This document shows, piece by piece, positions 48,026-61,202 of a DNA stretch of 64,000 bases. Where the stretch lies: the NCBI GenBank assembly GCA_016748015.1, contig JAAOMT010000096.1, forward strand, positions 263,155 to 327,154, read 5' to 3'. Source of the DNA: Geosiphon pyriformis. Its lineage: Eukaryota > Glomeromycota > Glomeromycetes > Archaeosporales > Geosiphonaceae. Under the pieces are notes generated by a model. That model was not told the origin of the DNA. It searched no databases and saw nothing but the letters and a program-made list of their open reading frames with translations. Within the stretch, counting starts at the first letter, position 1. Each line of letters opens with the position of its first letter. A program made the translations under genes and the position numbers.

Positions 48026-51000
48026 CTAGGCATCAATATAAACAGAGACTGCATTCTCTATACCTGAAAAAAACAAACAAGATTTACAAAATCCAAAACT
48101 CATACCCACTGCCTCAGCTACACCCAGTAATTTAATCATGCTAGCTGAAAACATTAAAAGAAAACCTAATACTGGAACAAGAATAAAACTATCATGTAAA
48201 ATCAGACTGTTTTTTTCCATAAAAGCATAGTGCTTGGTATGAACCAACCAAATATCCTCCCAGAATACAAGACAGAATTTGCATACAAAATCCACAATAT
48301 AGTAACCTGCAATCTTAAAATCTTTGAAAACTAAAACAGACTCACAAAACTAATTATTAAAAACAAAACTCTTAGACAGTACTATACTAATCATAACATT
48401 GAAAACACAAGTGGACAACAACTATAAGACACAAAAAGAAGAAAAAAGTAAACCAGAACATACACCCCAAACAGACACATAAGTATTTAACAACCAAGCA
48501 TGACCAGCAGCTTCAAACAGACAAAAAAAGGCATGGTTAGATATCTTAATATCACTACAGAACAAGCAAACCACACTGGAGTAATACTTATTATATAATC
48601 ACTTACACACAGCAACAAGAAACTAATGATGAAAAGCTTTCATAAAATACATTTGAAAACCAGTAGTCTGTTTACTAGTAAAACCAGCTGCCAAATAAGA
48701 ATCAGAATGTCATACCAAAAATGATCTTAACTAATCAATCTTCACATACATACTATCTGCCACTATTTAAGAACCAGAACCAGTTTTCCAATATGCACGA
48801 TTAACAGACTGAAAAATTCTTCGAGCAAAATATTTAGATTTACTAGAAACAACAATATTATCAGTCCTAAGATAACTTTTACTAATCAAATAAAATAGGT
48901 GCTAATTGGAGACAGCAGCTGCTTTGGCCAACATATTAGCATGCTTATTGCCAGAAATGCCAGAGTAACTCCTAATCTTATGCCATCTAACATCTAAATT
49001 TTTGTGATGAATAGTGCTCACAATGTGGCAACATTCAATTCAACACCAATTTTTAAAATTCAGGTGAATAGACTTCAAATCCGACCTACACGCATCCAAA
49101 GCAGCCTGGCTGTCCATAAACAAGTCCACAGAATGAAAAAAGGGAACACACTCAAAAGCCAAAACAATAGCTTGCAGTTCTGTCATAGTAGAAAACAACA
49201 AACCAGAAACCTGCACACTCAAATCCAAATTAACATCCTTAAAAAAAACAGCTGCACCAGCCTTTATACCAAGAGTTTTTAAGCCACACAAAGATCTATT
49301 TGTATAAACTAAAAGATAATCCACATTAGCATACAGCAGATTGTCTTTGACAATATTAAACTCATGAGACTGTAAAATATTTAAAGAACTATTACCATCT
49401 GAAAGAGAAGAATTAATAGAGGAAACAGTAACACAACCAAGAAATTGAACAAAAAGTTCAAACCAAATGAAAACAGGGCTATGGGGGTCTAACTGTTTTC
49501 AATGCTTAAAAGTCTTTCATTCAAAAACAGCACCACTTTGGTCACATAGCTGGTCCACAAAAGCAATACCATAATGTCGAAGTGAAGAGACACACTTAAT
49601 ATAAGTCAACTCACCAAGGACAAAAGACATAAGAATCTCATCCTGAAGACAGAAAGCACTGGCCAGAGAGTTGTCTAAAGACAAATCATATCCAGAAAAT
49701 ATGTGCACTATATCTGTCAGAAAGTTATTTAAAAGGTTGACACTAACACAAGCCAGGAACTGTAAAAAATGAAGTAAACACCAGCTGAGAACCTGAAGAT
49801 CATGTGACTTATGAAAAAATAACTTGCCTAAAATACCAACCAAATTTGCAAAGGAAATAACTGAGCCAATTTGTTTTTAGCTTGAACTTGTTTAAATGTC
49901 TTCAAACTATACAAAGAAGAATAATGGATCACATAATTGGAAAAATCAAGTGGAAAACCAGATTTAGACTTTAAGCTTCTGCAAATAAGAGCATCCCATT
50001 TATTACACACATCAATAAAAATAAAACTGAATTGAGTTCTGCAACTTATGATTAGATGAAGAACAGCAGACACCAAGTACACAAACTGTTTATCTGAGAT
50101 CCCCTTCCTTAAAACAAAATTGACAAAAAATCAAACATCCAAATAAGCCTTAGCCATACTAGATTTTAACAAACTCTTAAAAGACAAAAAGATACCCAAG
50201 TAGTAATGCAACTCTCCTTTTTTGGCAACAAAAATAGGCAAGTCACTAATAGCTAGATAAAAATTCTTGATCTGACAGTTAATAGAAATGGCCACAGTTT
50301 TGTCATTATTGATGAAAATGTCATTAAACTGAAAAAATTCACTTACAACATTGAAAATATGTTGTGTAACAGCTTGGGTACTACCAATCTAAATTGTATT
50401 ATTGACGAAAGCACCAGCAGCAAAAAACAAAGTCAACTCAGCCTGAGATTCTGCTCTGCCAGTTTTGGAAATAAAATAAGAATTTAATCTATAACCACAC
50501 ATACTATTTTGCCTTTTAACTTCACACAAAAGTAGATCATAGAATATGTGTCATAAAAAAGACAAAAAAACCTCTCCTTGATCCAATCCATCATGAACAT
50601 GGTACCTGCCAGTTAGACCAAAATTTGTTATCACTTTGTTAATACAACTATTGTGAAGACCTCCAAAAAATCTAATAAATTTGTAACATATCTTGATCTG
50701 TGTTAAATTTTTCCTGAGATGTTTACAACCAACAAAGTTATAAGTCTTATATATGTCTTGCAAAACCAGCCAAAGTTCTTAATTCTTCTCTAAAGCATTT
50801 TCAATAACAGAACAAACAGCAAAAATGAGAGATTGTGTTATTGTATCTCTCAAAACAAAAAAGTTATTCTCATAAAAAATGTCAAAAGTGCTACAAACCA
50901 GAGAAATTCTGTTAGAAAAAATCTTGCAGGTTGTTTCAATCAGAGCAATAGGATAGGTATTTGTAAGAACACCCTTCTATTCATAAGGTTTAAGAATTAT

Positions 51001-52690
51001 TGAAATCCAAGCTTCTTTTTAAGATCTAAAAGCTGATTCACAAGTCAAACAAAAGTTCAAAAGCACCAACAGCATATCCAACATTAATTTGTCACAATAC
51101 TTTCACAATTCATTTGGGATGCCAAAAAGACCAGCAGCCTTCCTATTTGGCAGATCTAAGACCACAGCAGACATTTCATCAAATTCAATTAGACACATTA
51201 CATCAGAAAAAGCACCATTAAAAATGTACTCCAAAGGCTGATATTGGTAAGATTAATCATTAGAAATATCAGATACCACTTTATGTTTTCTAATCCAATC
51301 TTCTATGATCAAATTCATCTTAGATTTGACTAAATCTGGCTCCAGTACCAACTCATTATCCACAACCAAATAATTTAGCACCACTTTATAAAAGAGACAC
51401 TTCAAAACATTCCTGATAGTATAATCTTTATCCAATTCAAAATTTTCTATTTTTTTATTAATGGCTGTCTTGATGCAGAACTTTTTTGTACACCTGGACT
51501 TCATCAATTTTGAAGAGTGATAGAACTTTCTTGTCTTAACCAGAGCTGAGTAAATTGTGTTAAAATTAGACCCTGAAAGAAACAAAAATTTTACTGTCAA
51601 TGCACCAGCTGCATTAAGTCCATCCCATACATCCAACAGTGCTACAAAACTTCCACTAGAAACCAAATAGGAAGCTTTAACCAACCTAAACACCAACAAT
51701 TCCAGCTTATGAAACTTAGAAGATCTCTTGGTGAAAATCTCATTATAATCTTTAAACCATTTCTTTTTGAAAATTTCATTAGCTGAAAGAGTTATTGTTT
51801 TGCAAATGATATTTTACATTGCACCCAGATCTGAAAACTTCACAAAGACTGTAAACTCACTGGAAAACATTGTTGCATTGACTGCTGTGGCATCTCTGAA
51901 ATTATTTCATCTTGTATCATTAGCACTCTTAAAATCAAATTTCTAATAGTCTTTATTAGCTTGCTTGTGAATAGAGTTCAACTGTATATCCAAAAGCCCA
52001 CTTAAATCCACAAACACAAAAATTGCTTAGTGATTAGTGTTAAAGTGTTCACTAACATCCACAACATTGCAATTCACTACTGTATTAATCAAATTTAAAG
52101 AAATGAATACATAATCAATTGTTTTTTCTGAACTCTTTGAATTATTTTAAGTTGGAATTTTTGCACACAGACTCCCTAACAAAGAATTGACCAGCTCTAA
52201 ATTGAGACACTTCTTGAAACTTGCACATTTGTAGGAACTATTCTTATTAAAATTCTCATCCAATATAACAAAAAATGATTCATTTATGGCCTTAGCTATC
52301 AGAGAATTAATATTACCAGTCTGAAAATAACAAACAGCCAAAGAGGCACCAGCATAAAGCCCCAGAATTGAAACAGAAAGTTTATTCTTGAAAAGCAACT
52401 TGACAAAGAGAAGCTGGCCAGACACTTCAGAAACCTTGCATACATGACAAGCCAGAGAAGCATTTATAATGATTGCCATCCCAGCACCAAAAAACTCCTT
52501 GTCCAATTCAGATGAAAAAACTCTAATCTTACTGAACCTATTCTTGATCCATGGCCTACAACTAGATTTTAATTTTGTTTCTGTAACAATCAAAACCAAA
52601 CTCCCAGAATCCTTGTGCCAATAGATAGTGTTTTTCTACTTGAAAAGAACATTAATACCACAAACATTACATGTAGTAATCCTTTATACA
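48026..52690 (-). pseudogene. LINE copy 2 ORF2, broken, catalytic residues lost
   Basis: The endonuclease (about 52690-52147) keeps TCNVCGIN and TETKL, but the GGDFNE block reads DENFNK. The reverse transcriptase (about 51250-49830) keeps GLDQGEVF, but the first catalytic Asp of YDSV reads N (TYNFV), and the FVDD box reads FVNN (50398-50409), followed by TAG where copy 3 has Trp. RNase H (about 49320-48900) keeps MTELQAI and MDSQAALDAC, but YTDGS reads YTNRS. The C-terminal part ends at TAG/TAA before 48026 with FFSGIENAVSVYIDA. Every one of these key losses is a G-to-A type change. It cannot be active. Confidence 0.82.
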
Positions 52691-52700
52691 AAATCACTTA

Positions 52701-54648
52701 TTAAGGAATAAAAGAAGCCAATGAACACAAAACAGAACACAAACAATCTAACCTCTCTAAAACCAATTCAACCGACACTTCCAAAGCCACTATCTTAGAT
52801 TTCAATTCACCCATCTTAGTGGTCAAAATTTTAGAGCTGCTCAAGCTAAGATTAGTAACTATGTCCACAATGACCAAAAGGAAAGAGGCAAAAGATGTCA
52901 ATGTATTATCAAGAATCATATCTGAATTTAAATTAGAGACCAAACATGTTTGAGTGACTGGAGAAGATAAATAAGATGCATTTGTCTGGGGCATCAACTC
53001 AAAAAAATTCAGCTTTTTCATGACAATAGAAATCTGATCTGACAAAAGCTTCAGAAAATGTTCTAAAGAAGCCAAATAATTAACCAAACAAGAATCATCA
53101 AGAGAATTAGGGACCATTAAAATGGGTTTTGCACTCAACAACACACTAGTACCAAAAGAGTCTGATAAGATAGCATAAGCAGAAGAATCACTAGCAATCT
53201 GGGCCCAAGTCTTGCCACCAAAAGAAACTGGATGAGCAATAGGCATCTGCATCTTTTTATAAATATTGACCAAGTAAACATGATTCTGAGAAATTACCAC
53301 CCACTTATCATGACCACCAGAATTTTTACCAGTCAAACACATATCAGAAATATGACCAAATTGTTCACATTTGGTGTAACAAGCCAGAGAAAGACCAGCT
53401 CAACACAAATTCACATCCTTAAACACTAAAGTAGAACCAATAACAGCCAATCTAAATGTTTTATTAGTAAAACACACTATCACACATCTATTATGCACAT
53501 ATAAATTGGGATTACAGCTGATGAAACAAGTTTTCCCACCATATAATTCTAACAAACCAAACAAATCATAAGCTGTGATTCCAACTGGAAGAGTATACAA
53601 TAGAGTCTAATAATGGTTTCTTGTTACTCATAATTCTTTATTATTAACAGCCAAAGCCACACATACTGAATTTTTTCTTATGAAAACTGATCATTTAAAC
53701 ACAACCAAACTAGCCACATTTGATGATTCATATTCTACTAAGACCTTTTGCCAAAGACCAATCAGTTGTATTTTGATTGAAACAATCCTGCCAAATTTAG
53801 AAAAAACAGATTTCACAGCTGATTTGAAAAGATCCATTGGGATTTCCTTCACAACAATTTCCTAATTTGAGTATTTGTTTATCTGCCTAACATTATTATC
53901 GACTAAGATTTTTTTACTGATGGCTATTTCTTTAGCCTTTTTCAAACTAATTTCGAAGGTAAAAGTAGATCTAATAATGCCAGGAAATTTTGAAGGAGTA
54001 AAAGCTTTCCCAAAACCATCTACTTGATAAAAAAATTTTTTCACAGTAATTAATTTATCACCAATAGTTTTGTCAGGCACAGCTTTCAACTCAATATCTA
54101 AAGCAAACAATTTAACTGGATTAAATTTTTAAACAGAGAGGGCACATGACTTGGCTATTGACAACTGCTTAGAATCAGCAAACTTAGAAAAAAAAAGACT
54201 CAACACATTATTATCACTATCTGTAATTTCAAATGATGGAGCTTTCGATGGGTTGCCCAGCATGTAAGTACAAGTGCAAGTTTTTTTTAGCATGGTCTCA
54301 TCTATTTCTTTGTCATTACCTAATTTAATATAGCTGGTTTCCTCAGCAATTGTGTTCACCATATTTTTGACATCTAAGAGACTGCATACACTGTTAGCAA
54401 TACTGCTGATATTGCTTTCCCAAAAACATTACAGACTTAATGCCAAACATGTCAACATCTACTATATTCAGTGAGCCAACAGACAAATCGACTAAGGCAC
54501 CACCCATTTCTGGTTTTTTTGGGTTTTTAAATGACGCACTGCGAGAGTAGATACTCTCTACTTGCTTCTTTTTGGTATTAGGGCAGGTCCCCAAACCAGC
54601 CAAGCCAGAGCCAGAATTACCAACAGATGTGTCTACTGGTTTTATCAT
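52701..54648 (-). pseudogene. LINE copy 2 ORF1, broken
   Basis: It starts at ATG 54648 with MIKPVDTSVGNSGSGLAGLG, a Gly/Ser-rich leader, then MGGALVDLSVGSLNIVDVD, matching the style of Glomeromycotina LINE ORF1 proteins. Stops and frame changes break it into five pieces. The zinc knuckle at about 53345-53390 reads YTKCEQFGHISDMC: the first zinc-binding Cys is Tyr, one G-to-A change from Cys. SFGGKTWAQIASDS near 53200 matches VFSGKTWASVVGAP of copy 1. Two stops (TAA TAA) end it just before the ORF2 frame. Confidence 0.8.
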
Positions 54649-54783
54649 AACAAATAAAGATATATACAAAAAAATAACTAGGGAAGAAATAGGGAAAAGA
54701 GAAAAGAAATAACAATAACTTCAATATATATTTCACTTTTATCATAGTCAGAAGATTAACAAGAGAAAAAAATTTTTTTAATT

Positions 54784-54795
54784 ATGAGTAATTAT
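54784..54795 (+). repeat. Target-site duplication of LINE copy 2, right
   Basis: ATGAGTAATTAT, matching 47883-47894 at 11 of 12 positions. Confidence 0.7.
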
Positions 54796-55280
54796 ATATA
54801 TTAATTATTAATATTATTAATTAACTATTTTATTTTTAAAAATAATTATTAATATAATTATTGATTTAATTTTTAATCTTTATTTAAAAGTATATAAAAA
54901 TTCATTTAAAGATTAATATAATAATATGATTTTTTATTTTTTTTCATTATTTTTATTCTTTTTTCTTTTTTTAATTTGTAAAATTATTAGTTTTTGTAAA
55001 ATATATTGAATAAATATTTATTAAAAAATAGAATTAATATTTAATATTAAATTTTAAAAATGTTAATATAAAACATATGTTATTTTTTGTTAATAATATG
55101 AATTATTTCTTTATTTTCAAATTTTTTTGTTATTTTTTGAAAAAAATAGTGATTAAAATATTTATAAAACTGATTTTATATATTAAATTTTTATTAATTT
55201 AATTTGTTTATTAAAATTAAATTATTTTTTTAATTATTTTATTATTATATAATACTGTTTTTTTTTAGCATATTATATTC
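54796..55280 (+). repeat. LTR-like repeat, copy B, right piece
   Basis: It continues the repeat cut by LINE copy 2. It has two clear 12-bp units (TATTAATATAAT and TATTGATTTAAT at 54847-54870), TATATAAA at 54891-54898 and AATAAA at 55009-55014, then a tail sharing AATTATTTTATTA and ATATAATACTGTTTTTTTT with copy C. Almost all G and C positions of copy A are A or T here. Confidence 0.65.
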
Positions 55281-57299
55281 AATTATAATATAAAAAAAGT
55301 GTTTTTTATAAGATTTTAAATTTTTAATTTATTATTATTATATTGGCAATTATTTTTTTTTAACACAAAAAACCTATTACAAAAAAAAATTTTATTAGAT
55401 AATATATTTAAACAAATATGACTATAATATTAATTATTACAAAAAAATAAACAATTAAAATATAAATACTTTATTCTAATTGGTTATTTAGTGAACAAAA
55501 CAGATTAGCAATAATCAATTAAATTAATTATTAATAAAATACTTTAAATTAAATATAACAATAAAATTTTAAATAAAGAACAATATTTATTAAAATATAA
55601 TATATATATTAATTTTTTAGCAAATATTTTAGAAAAACAAAGACAACTCAAAAAATATTAGCAAAATATTATTGGTTAATTTTAAAAAATAATATAATAA
55701 AATATATTAAAACTTATAATATTTATTAATAAAAAAATAAATCCAATTGAAAAAAAAAATATTTATTCAATTTTTGTTAATCAACTTTTTAACAAAATTG
55801 AAATTAATATTATTAGATTTTTAATAATAATTCTTAATAAAAACAAATATATTTTAACAAAAACAGATTATTTAATAAAATAAATCAAAACAAAAACAAC
55901 TTCAAATTAAATTACTAATTTTATTTATAAAAAAATTATAAATAAACATAAATATTTTCAAAAATTATTTTTAAATAAAAAAATGTTTTTCTTAATTTAT
56001 TGGTAAAAAAACTTTTAAAAAAATTTAAAATATATTACAAATTTTATTATTATTATTATTTATAGACTAATAAATTAGTAAAATATTTTAATTAAATACT
56101 TTGTAAAACTTTAATAAAAACTAGTAAAGAAACAAATCAATAAAACAAAGTTTTGTTTATAGTATTTTTTATTTATAAAACAGTAAATTATAATATAATA
56201 GGCTATAAATTCTTTTATTTACACTATAAGTATATAGCAATTTTACTTATTAAAACTATTAAAATAATATAATTAAACTTAATTATAAAAACATTTTGCA
56301 AAAAAAATATAAATTTTTTTGGTAAAAACACAAATAATAACTTATAAAAAAATAAAAATATTCCAAAAAAACTCAAAAAAAAGAAAATATATAAAATGTT
56401 TTTTATAAATATTAGTAACTTAATTCTTAAATATTAATTAGATTAAAACAATATTTTTGATAACAAATTTTCAAGTTAATAGAAAAAACTATTTATAATT
56501 AATAAAGTATTAAACAAAAGATTTTATATTTTATATTTTATAAAATTAAGATAAAACAATATTTAATAATTAATTAATTTATAGTATATAAATTAAAAAT
56601 TATTACAAAAATTTTGATTGGTTATTAATTGTAATATTTATGATATTTATTAATAAAATACCAAAAAAATTATAAAAAAGTTATTTTAATCTCAAAACAA
56701 ACATATTTTTAATCAAAATATTTAAAATATTTTTTTTAAAATTTATAAATATTAGATAAATAATTATTTAAATATTTTGCTTATTATTAGAAAACAAATA
56801 ACAATTAAAATTAAAATTAAAATATACTTTGTTATTAATTCACAAACTGTCACAAAAAAACAGAAAATTGTTAACAAAATAAAAAATTATATATTTAAAT
56901 ACATAATTGTTAAAATACTTTTTTTTTAATATACTTAAAAGAATAATAAAATTTTTTTGCTTATTAATAAAAATTAGTTATATAAAAAACAATTTAAATA
57001 TTATGAAAAACTTGGTAAAGTCATTAAAAATATAAAGCTTTTAAAAAAACAATTTCAAAAATTCAAATAAAAATTTTAAGTATTATATGTTTAGATATTT
57101 TAAGAGTTTTAACTATTATAAAAAAACCAAAATACATATACAAAAATTTGATTTCTTAAGTTCAAAATTAATATTGTCATAGTTTTTTTATATTTTATTA
57201 GTTAAAAATTTTAACAAATTAATTAGCTTTAAGATAAAAACTTTAAAATTTTACTTAAATAAATTTATTTTGTTAAAACTCAATTTTTTTAAAGTAAAT
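55281..57299. other. A+T desert between repeat copies B and C
   Basis: About 2 kb of nearly pure A and T with no recognisable coding. If B and C are the two LTRs of one element, this would be its eroded interior; alternatively they are independent solo copies. Confidence 0.55.
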
Positions 57300-57920
57300 A
57301 AAATTATAATTAAAACTTTTATTTTTTAATATTATTTATTTATTTAGTTATATTTATTAGTTATTAATATAATTAATTAATTATTTTAATTTTAGAAATA
57401 GTTTTTGAATAAATTATAATTAATAACTTAATTATTGATTTAATTATTAATTTAGTTATTAATTCGATTATTAATCTAATTAACCAAATTATTAATATAA
57501 TTACTAAATTAATTACTAATTTTTTTTAAGAGTATATAAGAGTTTTCAAAATATAAAAATTTATTCAAAACAAAAATCAATACAATAATTTTATTTTTTT
57601 ATCTTTTTTTAATAATTTTATTTTATTTTTTAATTTATATAATTATTAATTTTTATAAAGTATATTAAATAAACATTTATTAAAAAATACAAATAATATA
57701 TAATATTGAATTTTAAAAATACTAACATAAAATATAAAATTATATTAGTGTATTATTTTTTGTTATTTTTAGAAAGAATAACAACTAAGATATTTATAAG
57801 ACTATTTTACATATTAAATTTTTATTAATTTCATTTGCTAATTAAAGTTAAATTATTTTTTTAATTATTTTATTACTATATAATACTGTTTTTTTTTACT
57901 ATTTATTAATGTATTATATT
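57300..57920 (+). repeat. LTR-like repeat, copy C
   Basis: It has a 12-bp array (57421-57525), TATATAA (57533-57539) and AATAAA (57668-57673). It aligns with copy B over its full length, including left sequence lying beyond LINE copy 2, and more loosely with copy A. It has the same orientation as A and B. The ends are approximate. Confidence 0.65.
57421..57525 (+). repeat. Eroded 12-bp tandem array (consensus TATTAATTTAAT)
   Basis: Units in register are TAATAACTTAAT, TATTGATTTAAT, TATTAATTTAGT, TATTAATTCGAT and TATTAATCTAAT, then one 9-base unit, then TATTAATATAAT, TACTAAATTAAT and TACTAATTTTTT. The consensus equals that of copy A with TGACC changed to TAATT. Confidence 0.8.
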
Positions 57921-60900
57921 TAATCATAAAAATATAAACTTTTTTAAAAAATAATTATTATTATTGTTATAATCTTAATATTTTTTTAATAATATTGTTA
58001 AAACCAAATTTTATTTAATTTCTTTTTGAATTATAATTTTATTAAAATACTTAAAATAACCAATTTTTAAGTAAAAATCTGTAAATATTATATTAAATAT
58101 ATATTAGATAAAATAGAAAATAAAAGAAAACTTTGCTTTTTTTATGATTTAAAAATTAATAAAAAAAATTATATTAATAAAAATAAAACTTAAAACAACA
58201 ATTTATTATTTTTTATAATAAAATTAATAATTCAACATTATATTAAATTAATTTTTACAATTTTTACAATTTATACAATTGTATTTTAAATAAAAATTAT
58301 TATTAATAGCTTTAATACTTAAAAAATTTTCTTAAAATTAAAACTTATTAAAAAAAGTTTGAATTTAATTGTTATTTTCTTAAAAAATTAATAATTAAAC
58401 TATTTTTTTCCAGATTAATCTTTTTTATTGCTATTTAAATAATTAGAAAACAAAAAACAATTCTATTTTTTTCAAGTTTAATTTAACTAATTTTTTAAAA
58501 TATCAAAAAAATACTTTTTTTGATATCTTTTAAAACAGTATTTTTGATTTAAAACTTATTTTTTATTTATAAAACATAAAATATTGTTATTATAATAAAA
58601 AAAATTGACCAATTACAAAAAAAATATAACTAATATATAATATCAAAAAATAATATAAAATAACATACAATAATTATTAATAATATAAAATAATTATATA
58701 AAATACTACAAAACAACATAAAATAATTTAAAATAGCTATTAATAATAACAAAATATTATAAAAAATAACAAAAAAAATAAGCTTTTAAAAATTACTTAT
58801 ATATAAATAGTTTTAATTTAAAAAAATATTTAAATTAAAATATACATTTAATCTTATTTTATTTTTTAATAATAATAAAAATATTTTTATAATAATTTAG
58901 AAATTATTATTGAAATTTAATTTTTGTTTTTATTTAAAGCCAAATATAAATTATATTATAGTTTTAAAATTATTATATAAAACAATAGCTTTTAAATATA
59001 AATATTAATAAAACATAATTTTTATTTATGTATTTATTTATTTTTAAAAATCAATAGTTAATTTAGAAAAACCAAAAAATATAAAAATAATTTAACTATT
59101 AAAATAAATAGTTTGATATTATAATAAAATAATTTAATATTATAATAAAAAACAGAAATATACTATAAAATTAATCTTATTAAAAATTTTTAACTTATCA
59201 AAAAAATAATATTAAACTTTAATAATCACAATTAAGTAATATAAAAAAAACTAAATAATATTATTAACAAATATTATTACTATATTAATATTATTATTAG
59301 TAGATTTTTACGTTTTTTAATACAAAAATTACAATACATACTGTAAAAATTACTATTAAAATCATGTAAAAAAAATTTTAACAAAATAAAAACACTAATA
59401 AAAATTAAAAATTAATACATATAACTAATAATAATAGGTTTTTATTATGTTTTAAAATTTTTATACACTTTTATTAATATTTTAAATTTGTAATTATTAT
59501 TTAAAAAAAATTATTAAGAAATATAATTATTTAATCTATTTTTAATTATGTTAATTATAATTATAAATAGATAATAATTATATAAATCTAATATAATTTA
59601 GCTATATATACAAACTTTTTATTAATTTAAAAAAGTATTAGTTTTATATTAAGCCAATTTTTTACTATAATTTTATTATAAGCAATTGGTTTTTTAAATA
59701 TGTTTTTTTATAATTATATTTTTTTTTAATTTTTTATATATTTATTATTAATTTTTTAAGTTTTTTATTACTTATATTTCTTAATAAATATATCTTTTAA
59801 TAAATATATATTATTAATATTTTATATAATGTTTTATTTATTAAACAAATTATTAATTTTATTATTTAATTTTATTTTTGTTATAATATTAATTAAATAA
59901 TTGTTAAAAAAATATTGTTTTATTATAGTATTTTAAAATTAATAAAACTAATTTAATAATGTTTTTTATTAATTCTTTAGATAATTTTTTTATATTTGCT
60001 TGCTAAATATAAGTTTTTAAATATTATATATTTTTAATAATAAATTAAAAATATTTTAGTTGTAACTTTGTTAATTTAGTTTTTAAAAACTTATAATAAA
60101 CTGATTTTTATTCAAAAATAAACAATAATAACAATATTTTTTTTGTTTTAAATATTTAATTTAACAGTTTTTTGTTTTTTCAAATATTAAATAATTTATA
60201 TATATATATTTATAATAATATTGTTTAAAAAAATTACTAAATTTGTAATTTTTACTGAATAATAATATACTTAATCTATAAAATACTTTAATATTTCTAT
60301 TTTTTATAAAAAAAATTTATAAATAAAACACAAAATTAAATTAATAAAATTTTTAAAAACTAATATTATATAAAAATATTAAAAATTATAAATATTTTTT
60401 CAAATAAGTTATTAATAATAATATTAACTTTTTTATTTTTTTCATATTTTTATTAATTTATTATATTTTTACCAATTATAATATTTAATCTTAATATAAT
60501 TATAAACAATAGTTTTTTTATTATAAATAATAACAATAATAATAATAATAACATATTTATTAAAATTAATTTTAATTAATATGTAGTAAATTTTCTTAAT
60601 ATTTTAAATTTTAGTTAATTTTTGCTGATTTTAAAAACAAAACAAGTTATATTTTTACATATAATCTTATTTAATTAGTTTATTAAGTTATTTAATAATA
60701 TTTAAAAAATAATTTCAAATTATTAAAAGTTTTTTTAAAAAGTAATTTTATTTTTATATATAATAAAACTATAAAATTAAATTAATTTATATTAAAATTT
60801 ATTTTTATTTTATCTAGTTTTATTAATTTAAAATTAATTATCAAAAATATTTTTAAAATTACAAAGTTTTTTGTAATATGTAAATTTATTATTGTTTTTA

Positions 60901-61202
60901 TTGTTACTGTCTTTTGTAAAAATATTTTAAATGTTTTTGGTAAAGTTTTTATTAATTATTAGTTAAAAACAACATAATATTATGTATTTTAAATTTTGTG
61001 TACTTTTAAATATTGTTTAGTATATTAATTAATTTTGGTTTAAAAAAAACAATATTAAAAAAATTTTTAATTATAAGATATTTTTATTTTATAAAATTTT
61101 TATTTAAGTTTGTAATTTGTTTTAAATATTTGAAAATTGTTTAATTAATTTAAAAACTTTATACCAAAATTATAACTTTTTTTGGTTTTTTAATTTATTG
61201 TT
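57921..61202. other. A+T desert
   Basis: About 3.3 kb of nearly pure A and T with no gene or recognisable repeat, ending at the tail of LINE copy 3. Confidence 0.65.

Larger units (their letters stand above)
47895..54783 (-). mobile_element. LINE copy 2, near full length, heavily decayed
   Basis: A 6.9-kb LINE of the same superfamily in minus orientation, with a poly(A) tail seen as T at about 47894-47904 and a 12-base target duplication. ORF1 and ORF2 align end to end with copy 1 but with many more transitions. In the stretch coding VILGGDFNEDGSHRC of copy 1, 48 of 75 bases agree. Its 3' UTR ends in the same CTTGTTAAA motif as the other two copies. It is inserted within an older LTR-like repeat (copy B). 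Confidence 0.87.

Noticed and set aside
54796-57920. Repeat copies B and C taken as the two LTRs of one 3-kb element
   Set aside because: Plausible by orientation and spacing, but no primer-binding site, polypurine tract, target duplication or coding interior survives, so it is left open rather than called.
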